A stretch of 64,000 nt of DNA from Gilvimarinus gilvus (GCF_030518155.1 NZ_JAULRU010000617.1:186001-250000); one strand, 5' to 3'; shown: positions 9,161 to 19,853, counted from the stretch's first letter. Made by a program: numbers and translations. The notes: a model not told the origin generated them from the letters alone.

Positions 9161-9853
9161 ATGCGAACAAAACCTACATACCTCCTCATCTCTGTGCTGG
9201 CGGCCGGCTTGCTGGGTACTGTTTTAGCACCTCATTCGGCCATTGGGCAGGAGGACGCCGTCGTGGTGACTGAGAGCGGGGTTGGAATGGGAACGGCCAC
9301 TCCAGAGACCCCACTTCATGTCCACACAAGCGCGGCGGCGGACACAAACATGCTTCTGCTCAGCAATGATGGAGGCAGCCGGATTTATTTCAGAAACCGA
9401 ACAGCGCCTGAATCGGGGAACGACTCACGCAGCTGGGTATTCGCCACCACCGAGCCCGGATTTAGAGTAAGTCGAACTTTCAGCGGCCAAACAGAGATGG
9501 AGCTTGGCAACGCCGGGAATCTAAGCATCTCCGGTACACTTAGCCAAGGTTCGAGCCGTGCCATTAAGCACGATATCCAACCACTAAGTGGAGAGTGGGT
9601 ACTTTCAAATCTCTCAAAGCTTGAAATAAATGAATGGAGATATGATGAGGCTCCAGATCAACGACACGTGGGCCCTATGTCTGAAGACTTCTTTGACGCC
9701 TTTGGTCTGGGTCCGGACAACAAGCATATTGCCCCAGGTGATATGGCCGGCCTTTCCCTGGCCGCTGTCAAGGCGCTGCATGATGAGAATAAACGGTTGG
9801 AAGAACGCCTGGAGCGACTCGAACAAGCCCTCCTTCAGAGTGGCAGCCTGTAG
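9161..9853 (+). CDS. Secreted protein with S74-type intramolecular chaperone domain
   Basis: A 230-residue protein with an N-terminal signal peptide (LLISVLAAGLLGTVLAPHSA). Residues 38-125 are short beta repeats of the type GVGMGTATPETPLHV...GNLSISGTL. Residues about 130-205 match the S74 endosialidase-type chaperone: SSRAIKHDIQPLSG with the putative self-cleavage serine at 131/132, then LEINEWRY and HVGPMSEDF. Residues 203-226 form a coiled coil (ENKRLEERLERLEQAL). In this family the C-terminal domain drives trimer folding of a fibre or spike and may cut itself off. AAAGGAG lies before the ATG. Its place inside a glycan locus suggests a surface fibre; the role is unproven. Confidence 0.75.
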   Translation: MRTKPTYLLISVLAAGLLGTVLAPHSAIGQEDAVVVTESGVGMGTATPETPLHVHTSAAADTNMLLLSNDGGSRIYFRNRTAPESGNDSRSWVFATTEPGFRVSRTFSGQTEMELGNAGNLSISGTLSQGSSRAIKHDIQPLSGEWVLSNLSKLEINEWRYDEAPDQRHVGPMSEDFFDAFGLGPDNKHIAPGDMAGLSLAAVKALHDENKRLEERLERLEQALLQSGSL

Positions 9854-9997
9854 AGCGTTCAGCGGAACTTCATTTTCTCGGGCGCTGGTGCGGCATTTTG
9901 CTGCGCCTGCACCCTTTAAATACCACCATTGACTCGGAAACACGCCCGCCTTAGGCTTGCGACATAACACTGGACTAATGCATAGACATCAACTGAA

Positions 9998-10864
9998 ATG
10001 ACTCGTACCAAAGGTCGCTCGCCTGACTTCTTCTGTATCGGGGCGCAAAGATCTGGAACAAGCTGGCTCTATCACTTGCTTCGCAAACATCCCGATGTCT
10101 GGCTGACACCGCATAAAGAGCTTCACTACTTCGACTGCTTACACTTGTCCGATGATCACGCCACTTTCTTTCAAGAAAGGCGAATCGAGCGACTAAAAAC
10201 AGCGCTAGAAAGAGTTGGCGCTCCTCCGGGCAATGAGAAACTAGCCACTGCTCGCTGGTTTTCGCATTTTGCACTTGCTGAAAAACTTGATGACGATTGG
10301 TACACGCAACTATTCCGCGATTGCCCGGCCCAGCGCGTCACCGGCGACATTACGCCCGCCTACGCCATGTTACCTTTAGAAGGGTTCCGGCATATGGCCC
10401 GCCTATCGCCATCAGCGAAAATACTTTTTATCATGCGAGACCCAGCCGCTCGCGTTTGGTCCCAAATTAGATTCTACGCAACCTTCTTCAATAATCCGGG
10501 GCTGCTTGAATCGGAGTCCGCAATAGCGTTCGCTAACACCCACGAAAGCATTGCGCGAACCCGCTACGATATTACTTTGGAACTGATAGAAAAGGCCTTT
10601 GATGAACAACAAATTCTAACGATCTTCTTCGAAGACCTCCACCACCCAGACTCCACCAGTTCGAAAATTAATGAGATTATGAATTTTCTCGATATTGCAG
10701 CTCAACCAGACCAAACTTTACCCCCAACACAGTTAGCCGCCCCCCCGGCTGCAATCCCGAACGCCCTGCTGCTTCATCTTGAACGCCAGTATGCAGACAT
10801 GAAGGACAGCCTAGAGAGGCGATTTGGAAGGCTACCCGAAAGCTGGCGCAAAGCGGTACTTTGA
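9998..10864 (+). CDS. Sulfotransferase (PAPS-dependent family)
   Basis: A 288-residue protein of about the usual length for the family. The N-terminus has the PAPS 5'-phosphosulfate loop (GAQRSGTSWLYHLLRKHPDV), followed by LTPHKELHYFD. The 3'-phosphate motif is seen in ILFIMRDPAARVWSQIRFY, and a late FFEDL segment matches the usual conserved strand. The family moves sulfate from PAPS to a hydroxyl or amine; here a glycan residue is the likely target (inference from context). The start ATG has no strong ribosome site. The gene sits between the S74 gene and the broken duplicate at 10922. Confidence 0.85.
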   Translation: MTRTKGRSPDFFCIGAQRSGTSWLYHLLRKHPDVWLTPHKELHYFDCLHLSDDHATFFQERRIERLKTALERVGAPPGNEKLATARWFSHFALAEKLDDDWYTQLFRDCPAQRVTGDITPAYAMLPLEGFRHMARLSPSAKILFIMRDPAARVWSQIRFYATFFNNPGLLESESAIAFANTHESIARTRYDITLELIEKAFDEQQILTIFFEDLHHPDSTSSKINEIMNFLDIAAQPDQTLPPTQLAAPPAAIPNALLLHLERQYADMKDSLERRFGRLPESWRKAVL

Positions 10865-10921
10865 ACTTCTTCTACTTCAAACGACCATGTAACTATAGGT
10901 GGAGTGAGCGTAGCTTTTCAA

Positions 10922-11761
10922 ATGTCGTTGTTAGATGCCAGCAGCGCTTTACGGCGCAAAGGTGCTTATGCCGGGGACTATGATCTGTGAGTGCCGGGCC
11001 GGCTGTTTCTGGCAACGCCAGCCCGCTGGGTGCAGCGCCCGAATGGTAGCTTCCAATGCCTTCGGGAGACAACCGACTCTGAGGAGGCTGCGCCCTTGGC
11101 AATGGTGCTTTACAGGGGGCTGCTGAGCACATTTGGTACGTTGCGCTCGGTCGCTGAGCCGAAAGAAGCGCAGTGGTTGAATTCTGTAGCCCTTACACAT
11201 GCGGTGGTGAGCCGACTTGGACATCCGCTCGATAAAGCGGGCCACAAAACACACGCGGCTCACTGTCAACGAGTTACAGGCACTGCTTTACCAACACTGA
11301 AGCCCTTTGTCGCCCGTGAGAAATCTCGCTCCCTGGCCGACGAGGCCAAGCTTTGCTGGGCGACCGAGTCGGAAAGTTTCTCGGAAAGTAAAACCAGCAC
11401 TGCTCCTTTGGCGCTACTAAATGGCAACCCCCAGATGCTACGCTTACCCATCGCTGCCCCGGAACAAGTGATCACCAAGTTGCGCTTTGATGTCGCGAAT
11501 AGACCCGGCTGCTTTGAAGTTGAAAGCATAACAGTTTTGCAGGCAAACGGCGAGGTGCTCTGGCACTGGAATCATACCCGAGAGTGGTTTCCGAGTGTGA
11601 AAGGAGCAACACTGGTGGTGGACCAAGCCACCGGTCTTTACTGTATACTCAGCCGGGGGAATGCTCCTCAGCTTTTGCTTGCATTGCCAACGGCCATTTT
11701 GAAGACAGCCCCGGGAGGTATTTTGCAAATACAGCTCTCCGCTTGGCCGCGACGATTATGA
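10922..11761 (+). pseudogene. 5'-truncated duplicate of the 6643 gene, with a nonsense codon
   Basis: The reading frame from 10922 aligns with the last 270 or so residues of the 6643 product: GAYAGDYDL then PGRLFLATPARWVQRPNGSF, against FAGDYDF and PARLLLATPSQWIQRPDGSF. It ends with LRFDVANRPGCFEVESITVL and SAWPRRL. A TGA stop at 10988-10990 interrupts it, and the whole methyltransferase-like half is missing. An ORF could restart at GTG 10991 and make 256 residues, but it has no ribosome site. The frame after the stop is otherwise intact, so either decay is recent or the C-terminal domain is still made. Confidence 0.8.
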
Positions 11762-11847
11762 AAGGCGCTGATTACCAGCAAGGCTGACACAAACCTGACG
11801 TGAAACTTAACCGCGCCAACCCATTTTAATAGGTCCGTCATCATTCT

Positions 11848-14058
11848 ATGAATAAAGTTGTTTACTCGTGTGTTCTTGCTGAGAAACCAAAGTTTGCAGT
11901 TCAGGTTTTAATTTGGGCTTGGTCGTTAATTGATCGAGCGAATGTCTCTGCCGATCAAATAGTGGTTCATGCACTTGATGGCAGTAACCAAGTGGCCATC
12001 CGCTCGTTAAGAGCACTGGGGGTAACGGTGGTAGGTTTTGCCCCGTTTCACGACAAACATCCTTATTGCAATAAGCTGAGGCAATTGGAATCACGCATTT
12101 TGCAAGACGCGGACGTCTGTGTTTTGTGCGATACCGATATCGTGTTTACTCAACCATTTGAACGTCATATACGCCCAGATGTTATTCGCGCGAAAGTGGT
12201 GGACCTCCCCAACCCACCAATGCCGGTGTGGGAGCAGATTATCGAGAAAAGTGGGCTGCGTAGCCCAGAGCGCACAATCACTAGCTTCGGTGAACATCCG
12301 ACACCCACCATCAACTTTAATGGTGGGTTATACATCATTCCCGCTGTTTACTTTCGGGTGCTTTCCGATGCTTGGCCTCGCTGGGCCCGTTGGCTAATGG
12401 ATCACCCAGAATTACTAAGTGACCAATATCGCAAACACATTGACCAGGTATCCTTTGGCCTTGCCTGCCTTGAAAAAGCGCTACCGGTAGAGTCGCTTGA
12501 ACTGACTGAAAATTATCCGACTCATACATCTGTGCATCCTAAGCCAGATATCGCACCCTCCGTGATCCACTACCATTCCCATGTCAACCCGAGCCATTTT
12601 CTGCTGCCTGTGGGCTTACCCAATGTCGATGCACAAATCGAACGAATCAATGATGTTATCCGGAAACGACGCCGCACAGAATTTAACAATCAAGTATTTT
12701 GGGACTTCCGCTATGCAGAGTTTCCCGCTTTGGGCTCTGGGGTAGGCTCTCGTGAAAAGAGCTTACAATTAAAGAAAACGTGTCTCTCGCAGTTGAACTC
12801 TGACCTACAGCCGTTGAGTGTATTGGATATTGGCTGTGGCGACCTTGAAGTGGCTAAGAGTGTCGACTTTGCAAATTACACAGGATTAGACCTTAGCGAG
12901 CAAGCGTTGCATGTTGCAAAACGTAAACGCCCGGAGTGGTTTTTTATTGAGGGTAACCCACTCGATATTGAGCTGGAGACGAGTGAGCTGGTTTTGTGCT
13001 TTGATGTTTTGATTCACCAGCCCACTTTTATTGCCTATATTGCCTTAATAGGCCGCTTGCTTAGCCTCACCGGTAGGAACTTGGTGCTCAGTGGTTATAA
13101 CCAGAAGCCATGGCATAGTTCCGAAATTACCTTTTACTACGAGCCTATTTCTACCACTATCCAGCGACTTGCCCCTACGGCTGAAATCGAGATAGTCGCG
13201 GGTTATAGAGATACTACAGTAGTTAACGTAAGTATCAACGATCCTACCCCATATTGTCAGAGATTGTTTGATACGAGGTTCGGAGCTATTTGGTCAAAGC
13301 CGGACGATCTTATTTCCAAGCAGTTTCTGGAATACGAAGGACACACTCGAAATGAGTTGGCAATGCTTTTGAGCATGCTTGATCCCGGAGATTGTGTGGT
13401 CGATGTTGGAGCGCATATAGGGAGCTTTTCAGTACCTATTGCAAAAACAGTTGGTAAAGCTGGACGCGTCATTTGCGTTGAGCCGGAACCGCTAAACCAG
13501 GCACGACTAAGCCAGAATCTAATTATAAATCAATGCAATCGGCAGGCTGAGCTGTTTGGTGGGGCTATTGGTCCGCAGTCTAAAGACCACTATGCTTCAG
13601 ATGAAGGTAATACCGAAGCGAGATTTCTCCGGCCCGGGTCTAAAAATTCGTCAGTTGAGGCTGTAACGCTAGACAGCCTTTGCAGTGGTGCTTCACCGTC
13701 GCTTATTAAAATTGATGTAGAGGGTATGGAGCTGGCTGTGCTCAAAACGGGCGAGAATACCATTGAACTGCATCGCCCGCTATTGTACCTGGAGGTGTCG
13801 GCAGATCAATTGCGCCGCGCAGGGGATTCAGCGATTTCTATGGACGATTGGCTTAAGGAGCGGAATTACCGGTTGTTTCGCAATACTGGTCCAAGAAACT
13901 CCAAAAACGATGACTTTGTCATCGAGGAAATAGACAGTTTATTGTTGAATGAGAGCTTGTTCGATTGTCTGGCCGTACCCGATGAGCGCGTGGAGGGCTT
14001 GGTCTCCAAGGGGAAGCTCCCCCAAGATGCCTTATATGACTCGAGGAGTGATGACTAG
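11848..14058 (+). CDS. Trifunctional glycosyltransferase / methyltransferase / FkbM methyltransferase
   Basis: A 736-residue protein with three modules. Residues 1-250 look like a nucleotide-sugar transferase: VYSCVLAEKPKFAVQV, a DTD metal motif at 95-97 and a conserved INFNGGLYIIP. Residues 275-460 are a class I methyltransferase with VLDIGCGD at 325-332 and CFDVLIHQ. Residues 505-700 are an FkbM-family methyltransferase with VVDVGAHIGSFSVPIAK at 518-534, VEPEP, and IKIDVEGMELAVLK. Together they could add and O-methylate a sugar. Acceptors are unknown. No signal or TM segment is seen. The stop is two bases before the next start. Confidence 0.78.
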   Translation: MNKVVYSCVLAEKPKFAVQVLIWAWSLIDRANVSADQIVVHALDGSNQVAIRSLRALGVTVVGFAPFHDKHPYCNKLRQLESRILQDADVCVLCDTDIVFTQPFERHIRPDVIRAKVVDLPNPPMPVWEQIIEKSGLRSPERTITSFGEHPTPTINFNGGLYIIPAVYFRVLSDAWPRWARWLMDHPELLSDQYRKHIDQVSFGLACLEKALPVESLELTENYPTHTSVHPKPDIAPSVIHYHSHVNPSHFLLPVGLPNVDAQIERINDVIRKRRRTEFNNQVFWDFRYAEFPALGSGVGSREKSLQLKKTCLSQLNSDLQPLSVLDIGCGDLEVAKSVDFANYTGLDLSEQALHVAKRKRPEWFFIEGNPLDIELETSELVLCFDVLIHQPTFIAYIALIGRLLSLTGRNLVLSGYNQKPWHSSEITFYYEPISTTIQRLAPTAEIEIVAGYRDTTVVNVSINDPTPYCQRLFDTRFGAIWSKPDDLISKQFLEYEGHTRNELAMLLSMLDPGDCVVDVGAHIGSFSVPIAKTVGKAGRVICVEPEPLNQARLSQNLIINQCNRQAELFGGAIGPQSKDHYASDEGNTEARFLRPGSKNSSVEAVTLDSLCSGASPSLIKIDVEGMELAVLKTGENTIELHRPLLYLEVSADQLRRAGDSAISMDDWLKERNYRLFRNTGPRNSKNDDFVIEEIDSLLLNESLFDCLAVPDERVEGLVSKGKLPQDALYDSRSDD

Positions 14059-14060
14059 TG

Positions 14061-14987
14061 ATGCAGGAAAGGTGTATCCATATTGGTTTGCCAAAGGCCG
14101 GTTCGACTTACCTTCAGACTCATGTAAAAAAAATGCTCGGAGCCTCTTTCCTCGAGCACCCTGCGCTTAAACCGCTGCGTTTAGCTGCTTTCGGTGAACA
14201 GAATGAGAAGCGGGCAGCTGCCTCTCTGAAAGAAGCTTTAAAAGGGGTCTTGAGAAGTGAGTCGCCTTTGATAGTAAGCGATGAAAGGCTTTCCAGTTGG
14301 CGCCATTTTGACTTTCGGTTTTTGTCTCAGAGCGAAGTTTTATCGTATCAAGAACGATGCTGCAGTTTACTTTACGACGTGTTTGCACCGGCCAAAGTTC
14401 TGCTTCTCGCACGTAACCCGAGGGATTGGCTAAGAAGCTTGCACGGGCAGTACGTTAAAGCTGGGGAAAGCCTTTCTCTTGACGATTTTTGTTCAAGGAA
14501 CGAAGGTTATCTTAGGCAGGCAAGCTGTCTAGATAACCTATCATACATTTATGAAAGAGCTTTCGGCCCGGGATCAGTGGAGGTGTTTCCGGTAGAAGCG
14601 ATGGGCTTCGGCACGTCATCAGATTGGCGTTGTTGGTTGAACCAAGTATTTGGGTTGAACATCGAGTGGAGTAGCCAGCCACGTTATAGTGGTTTGGATG
14701 GGCGAACGCTAGAAGCTGTTCGCCAAGGTAATCGAATTATTGACCAATTGGGCAAATCGTCCGGTATTTCCGAATCAAAACTTAGTGAATTTAAGCGTCA
14801 TGCGTTCCGCTTTATAGATTCCACACTAGTTGACCAGCCTTATAATCAAAAGCGTTTTAGGCGGCTGCTAGGATCACAAGCTGATAAGCGCAGCCCACCT
14901 GAACCGTTGGTTGAAGAGATTCTTAGCGGGATGAAGAAAACAATCATGCTCCCCAGGTTTGATACAGTTCGGCACTTGTACTCTTGA
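14061..14987 (+). CDS. Sulfotransferase-like protein
   Basis: A 308-residue protein with a PAPS-binding loop at the very N-terminus (CIHIGLPKAGSTYLQTHV) and the 3'-phosphate motif VLLLARNPRDWLRSLHGQY. It belongs to the divergent KAGST/KTGT branch of P-loop sulfotransferases often found in surface-glycan loci. ATG 14061 is chosen over the overlapping GTG 14058, and GAGGAG at 14043 is the likely ribosome site, inside the end of the preceding gene. The two genes are probably translated from one message, linking this sulfation step to the trifunctional enzyme. Confidence 0.75.
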   Translation: MQERCIHIGLPKAGSTYLQTHVKKMLGASFLEHPALKPLRLAAFGEQNEKRAAASLKEALKGVLRSESPLIVSDERLSSWRHFDFRFLSQSEVLSYQERCCSLLYDVFAPAKVLLLARNPRDWLRSLHGQYVKAGESLSLDDFCSRNEGYLRQASCLDNLSYIYERAFGPGSVEVFPVEAMGFGTSSDWRCWLNQVFGLNIEWSSQPRYSGLDGRTLEAVRQGNRIIDQLGKSSGISESKLSEFKRHAFRFIDSTLVDQPYNQKRFRRLLGSQADKRSPPEPLVEEILSGMKKTIMLPRFDTVRHLYS

Positions 14988-15114
14988 CTGGCTTCCGTGA
15001 TATGTGAGCATGGGCGCTTTTGGATTTGGCTTGCTGTATGCGGGGTGGCGCTGGCTGTTCGATTGGTATTGTTGTGCATAGCGGTAGATGGTTGTGGGAG
15101 AAATAAGGATTTAG

Positions 15115-16551
15115 ATGCTAGCGGTTATTGGATTTCATCGTAGTTTGACTTCGGTTGCTGCCCAATGGCTGCACAAATCCGGCTTGTGCATGGGCGAGTA
15201 CTTAATGCCCCCTTCTCCGGCAAACCCGGAGGGGTATTACGAGGATATGCCCCTGGTCGCGCTGCACGATGACCTGCTCAAGGCGCAGGGCACCGACTGG
15301 CAATTCTCCGGTGAGGTGGATATTCCGGCGGATGTTGGGCTGGACGTGATGAAACGCTACGCCGCGCTGCGGAACCACTTGCACGGCGAGCACTGGGGCA
15401 TGAAGGACCCGCGTCAGTGCCTGTTCTTGCCTCATTGGCAGCAGGTGATGGGAAAGCGTGGACGTTATCTGGTGGTACTGCGCCATTGGAGTGTAAGCAT
15501 TCAATCACTCCTGAAGCGCTCCACGCGGGATATGGCGCTGGGGGTCGGTAATGCCACAATCGATGGTCGCTTTTGGCGGGACGCTGGCCATGCAGCCCGT
15601 GTCTGGCTGGCGTATAACGAGAGGCTGGTGGCGTTTTTGGAGCAGTGCCCCTCGGCGCAGCGCCTGGTGGTCACACAGCAGGCTTTGATGCAGGGGCTAG
15701 CCCTGCCGAAGCTAGTCAAAGAGCAATTTGGCATTCCACTAGCCACCGACACTCCCAGCCCCATCAAACCTTCCTTGGTGCACGATGAGGTGACGGAATC
15801 CGTTCGCACACTCCTGAGCCAGGATGATATCAATCGGATGAATGGCCTGTGGGAGCGGTTGTTGGCTTTTGCGGACCACCGTTCGGAGCAGGAGACGCCC
15901 CGCTGGGTACCGGACACTTATCAACTGCGGGACCGCTGGTTGGCCCACAGTGTAGTGTCGGCCTCACCGTTTGAGGGGGTGCCCGCTGCGCCGGCGCCCA
16001 AACCGGCAGGTGCTTCGCCCAAGGCGGTGGAAACGAATGAGCGCTCCAATAAGGCGCTATCGTCTAGTGCCCATAAAGCCTATAGGCTTTTGCAACTGAG
16101 TGAGGCCGAGCAAGACACCCGTGAGGCCATTGCCTTAAAACCCGATGACAGTGCCGGCCACGCTCGCCTAGCCTGTATTTTGTTGGTGACCGGTCAGGCC
16201 GAGGCGGCGGAAGCGGTGCTGGCCGATGCACTGATGCGGCTGGGGGAAGTGCCCATGCTGATGCACTACCGGGCCACGGTGCTGGATTTGCTGGGCAATA
16301 CCCATGAGGCCATTGCTCTGCTGGGTTCGGTCTCGGCGCCATCGGACATTCTGGAGCGCCACCGAATTTCCTATTTACTGAAAATCGGGCAGGCCGAGGG
16401 CCGGGCGGAGTTCAATAAGTGGGCTCGGCGGCAGGTGAACGGGCCGCCGGCCTGGCAAACAGTCAGCCGGGCCTTGGCGGGTATTGAGACCCCCGCCTTG
16501 CGGGAAGACCTGGCCTTGCGGGTAGCACAAATCTGGAATCGCTATGGGTGA
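15115..16551 (+). CDS. Sulfotransferase-like protein with TPR-like C-terminus
   Basis: A 478-residue protein. The N-terminus carries a P-loop-like motif (LAVIGFHRSLTSVAAQWLHK), and RYLVVLRHWSVSIQSLLKRS matches the R...S pair that binds the 3'-phosphate of PAPS. Residues 1-270 fit a sulfotransferase fold. Residues about 320-478 look TPR-like (REAIALKPDDSAGHARLACI, LGNTHEAIALLG). A damaged duplicate lies at 8585-8945. The last codons overlap the next gene by 8 bases, so translation of the two is probably coupled. Confidence 0.72.
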   Translation: MLAVIGFHRSLTSVAAQWLHKSGLCMGEYLMPPSPANPEGYYEDMPLVALHDDLLKAQGTDWQFSGEVDIPADVGLDVMKRYAALRNHLHGEHWGMKDPRQCLFLPHWQQVMGKRGRYLVVLRHWSVSIQSLLKRSTRDMALGVGNATIDGRFWRDAGHAARVWLAYNERLVAFLEQCPSAQRLVVTQQALMQGLALPKLVKEQFGIPLATDTPSPIKPSLVHDEVTESVRTLLSQDDINRMNGLWERLLAFADHRSEQETPRWVPDTYQLRDRWLAHSVVSASPFEGVPAAPAPKPAGASPKAVETNERSNKALSSSAHKAYRLLQLSEAEQDTREAIALKPDDSAGHARLACILLVTGQAEAAEAVLADALMRLGEVPMLMHYRATVLDLLGNTHEAIALLGSVSAPSDILERHRISYLLKIGQAEGRAEFNKWARRQVNGPPAWQTVSRALAGIETPALREDLALRVAQIWNRYG

Positions 16552-19500
16552 TTCAGGTGGCCGCCTGGCCATTACGCTGCACATTTATTACCTGGATATT
16601 GCCGAGCGTTTATTGAGCCAGCTAGGCTGGCTGGCCACTAGCGACCGATTTGCGCTTTGGATCACGGTGCCCACGGAAAAACGCGCGGACGTAGAGGCGC
16701 TATTGGCCCGCCACGGGCTGGTTGCGCAAGTGCGGGATTACCCAAACACCGGTATGGATGTGTTGCCATTCCTACGTGTACTGCCAGAGCTGGCCGAGGC
16801 CGGTTATTCCGCCGTAGTGAAGTTGCACACCAAGCGCGGCGCGGATGACGCCAGTGCAGTATGGGGCAAGGCACTACTGGAAGATATGTGCCGAGAGCCG
16901 GTAATGAGCGCGATAGATCGGGCTTTTGGGCACTATCCGGATTTGGATATAGTTGGGTTGGCGCCATTTTTTCTATCAGCTCGTAAACTAATACGGGATG
17001 ATGAGTCGTTGGTGCGCTCACTGTCGAGTGAAATTCCAAACCTTAATATACCCTCGATGGATTGGGGTTATTTTGCCGGTACGATGTTTGCGGCACGCGT
17101 TGAGCCTTTGTTGCCCATCGCCGCGTGGGCCACAGACAATTCACATCGATTTTCATCCTCCTACCAAGCCGACGGGCTTTGGACCCATGCCGTTGAAAGG
17201 GCTTTTGGGGTGATGGTTCGTCAGGACGGTTTGTCGGTTGGTCTGATCCATGCCCCCCCCGGAAATGAACAGCACTCCCTGCAGAGAGTGCGCATGGGGG
17301 AAGCGATTAATCAGGCGTATAGCCGCGAGCTTGCCCTTCAGGTTGAGTCCTTCGAACAGGACTTCGAAGCCCTTGTCCAGTGTGATTTACTGGATGCTGA
17401 TAACTACCCGTTGGAGGGCGAGGTGGTGGGTTCGGTCGACCTCTATCGCCATTACCTGCTAATTGGGCAGTTTGATCACCGTGTTTCGGCATCCAAAGCC
17501 TGGCGTCTGAAACGGCAAAACGACTGGCAGATGCCTTGGGACCGTTGGCAAGTAGCGCATCGTGCACCGGATTTGGTATCAATCATTGTCCCAATTTATA
17601 ACCAGCCCGAGCTGACCGAGCAATGCATTCGCTCGTTGTTCTCTGTAACAACAACTGTTTGCTTTGAAGTGGTGTGCCTGGACAATGGCAGTGACGCAAC
17701 CACTGGGGCAATGTTGACGCGGCTGGCTCACGAATTCCCTGCATTGCGTCTTATGCGCCACGAAACCAACCTGAATTTTGCTTTGGGCTGCAACACCGGC
17801 TTTGGCGAAAGCCTGGGCGCTCGGGTGGTATTTTTAAATAATGACACTACGGTTACCGACGGCTGGTTGGATCGGCTGATGGCGCGTCTGGACGTGGGCG
17901 ACTGTTTTGCCGTTCAGCCTCAACTGCGCTATCCGGACGGTACGCTTCAATGCATGGGCGTGGTGTTTTCTGACAAGAGCACGCTTGGCTACCCCATCTA
18001 CGCCCAAATGGCCCCCTCCGATTGCGCGGCGAATAAGCCCCGAAAATTCAAAGCGCTGACCGCCGCCTGCCTAGCGTTAAATGCCACTGACTTTGCCGGG
18101 ATGAAAGGTTTTGATGCCCTGTACATTAATGGACAGGAGGATGTGGACTTGTGTCTGCGCCTACATGAGCATACCGGTAAGCTGGGAGCCTATGTGCCAG
18201 ACAGCGTGGTGGTACACCATGAGTCCAAGACGCAGGGGCGTTTTAAGCAGGTGGATCAGAACCGGGCTGTGTTTGTTAACCGCTGGAAGGGCAAGGTGGC
18301 AACGGATGATTTGGCGCATTACCAAGAAGATGGCTTTACCGTTACGGGCTGGCGCTCCGATGGCAACAGCCGGGAAGCCGCTTATCGGATTTACCGACCG
18401 GTGCTTGAGGTCATGAGTTTGATTCGCTCCGCCAACCAGGCGTTTCGGGTCGGTGATTATGCGCGCGCGGGAGAGTTTTACGCACAGCTTGCCTTTGAGC
18501 GCCCGGGGTACCCGGGGCTTGAGGGCAACTTTGTGGCCCTACGCAGAGCCTGGCTGAACCGCAATGATGTAATAGCCGATCGCCCGAAAGTTGGCGTGTG
18601 TGGTTGGAGCCTGGATCACCAAGCGGCGGGCCGCGCAATAGCGCTTGCTGAAGCCTATGCGCCACTGTCCGATGTAGCGCTAATCGGGTGTCTGCCTCCT
18701 AGGCCAGGCGTCACGCTATGGCCCCCCATGCAGGAAATGAGTATCCCCTGCCACTATTTTTCCATGCACTCGGAAGAGGCATTTGTGCGCCAAGCCTTTA
18801 GTTTGGTAGTTCAGCATCCTTTTGATGTGGTACACCTATCAAAACCCCGGATTCACAACGTTATTATGGGTTGGCTGTATCAGTTGGTGTGGGGGGCCCG
18901 CGTTATAATGGACGTGGATGACGAGGAGCTAGCGTTTGTCGGAGCGGACTCTCCCCTTGACCCCGCCAGTTACCTTCAAGCCAAGGGCAGGCTGCCTCCT
19001 CTGCGTTCGCTGCGCGAGGCCGAGTGGACGCGCCTGGCCGTGGGCATGATCGGTCAATTTGACGCGGTTACCGTCTCTAATGTGGCGCTTAAGAAACGTT
19101 ATGGTGGGCAGATAATTCCCCATGTGCGCCCTTCTGCGCGGTTCTCCCCTTCCGCCGCACAGACGGCGGCAAGCCGGGAGGAATTCGGTATTCCCCAGGA
19201 TAAAACAGTCTTTCTGTTCTACGGATCACCGCGGGTTCACAAGGGTGTTGTAGAAACTGCTGAGGTTCTGGCCAGCTTGCCACAAAAGAATATATGCTAC
19301 GTCATCGCTGGCGGCGACCCAGATCAGGAAACACGGGACGGCCTTGCGCGTTTAAAAGGGCTTGATATTCGCTGGCTGGACTCTCAGCCCTATGAGCGTA
19401 CTGCCGATATTGTCGCCATGGGCGATGCCTGCGTACTGCTGCAAGATGCCGACAACCCGGTCAGTCGATTTCAGTTTCCTGCTAAATTGGTAGATGCTCT

Positions 19501-19819
19501 TGGTATGGGCTTAACCGTTTTTGCCCAGGTGACGCCACCACTGGAGGACTTGGCTGCCAAAGGCGCCTTTATTCCAGTTACCCGGGATAACCTTAAAGGT
19601 CGCCTACAGCAGTGGCTGGCATCTGGTGACCAATCCCATAGACAAAAAGGCCGCGCCGTTTTTAAAGCGGAACTTACCGTGGAGGCTGTAGCGCCGATCA
19701 TTGGGAGCATTGTGAAAGAAAGCTCACTTCGGCGCGCGCGTGCGCTGCGCTGGGGGGAGCAATTGGCGAGGCTGACGACAGGCCAACTACCTGCCGGTGT
19801 GCCTTTGCCAAACGACTGA
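16544..19819 (+). CDS. Multidomain glycosyltransferase: RgpF-like, GT2, GT4-like
   Basis: A 1091-residue protein. Residues 8-235 resemble rhamnan synthesis protein F ([28 protein letters not shown]). Residues 343-560 are a GT2 domain ([35 protein letters not shown], and [12 protein letters not shown] as the acceptor ED motif). Residues about 690-1060 are a GT-B, GT4-like domain ([21 protein letters not shown], and [13 protein letters not shown] near the donor site). Three transferases in one chain would allow processive building of an oligosaccharide; sugars are unknown. The start overlaps the previous gene by 8 bases. Confidence 0.8.
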   Translation: MGDSGGRLAITLHIYYLDIAERLLSQLGWLATSDRFALWITVPTEKRADVEALLARHGLVAQVRDYPNTGMDVLPFLRVLPELAEAGYSAVVKLHTKRGADDASAVWGKALLEDMCREPVMSAIDRAFGHYPDLDIVGLAPFFLSARKLIRDDESLVRSLSSEIPNLNIPSMDWGYFAGTMFAARVEPLLPIAAWATDNSHRFSSSYQADGLWTHAVERAFGVMVRQDGLSVGLIHAPPGNEQHSLQRVRMGEAINQAYSRELALQVESFEQDFEALVQCDLLDADNYPLEGEVVGSVDLYRHYLLIGQFDHRVSASKAWRLKRQNDWQMPWDRWQVAHRAPDLVSIIVPIYNQPELTEQCIRSLFSVTTTVCFEVVCLDNGSDATTGAMLTRLAHEFPALRLMRHETNLNFALGCNTGFGESLGARVVFLNNDTTVTDGWLDRLMARLDVGDCFAVQPQLRYPDGTLQCMGVVFSDKSTLGYPIYAQMAPSDCAANKPRKFKALTAACLALNATDFAGMKGFDALYINGQEDVDLCLRLHEHTGKLGAYVPDSVVVHHESKTQGRFKQVDQNRAVFVNRWKGKVATDDLAHYQEDGFTVTGWRSDGNSREAAYRIYRPVLEVMSLIRSANQAFRVGDYARAGEFYAQLAFERPGYPGLEGNFVALRRAWLNRNDVIADRPKVGVCGWSLDHQAAGRAIALAEAYAPLSDVALIGCLPPRPGVTLWPPMQEMSIPCHYFSMHSEEAFVRQAFSLVVQHPFDVVHLSKPRIHNVIMGWLYQLVWGARVIMDVDDEELAFVGADSPLDPASYLQAKGRLPPLRSLREAEWTRLAVGMIGQFDAVTVSNVALKKRYGGQIIPHVRPSARFSPSAAQTAASREEFGIPQDKTVFLFYGSPRVHKGVVETAEVLASLPQKNICYVIAGGDPDQETRDGLARLKGLDIRWLDSQPYERTADIVAMGDACVLLQDADNPVSRFQFPAKLVDALGMGLTVFAQVTPPLEDLAAKGAFIPVTRDNLKGRLQQWLASGDQSHRQKGRAVFKAELTVEAVAPIIGSIVKESSLRRARALRWGEQLARLTTGQLPAGVPLPND

Positions 19820-19853
19820 GAAGAGAAGAAGCCAAAAAATTTGGGGGTTAGTT

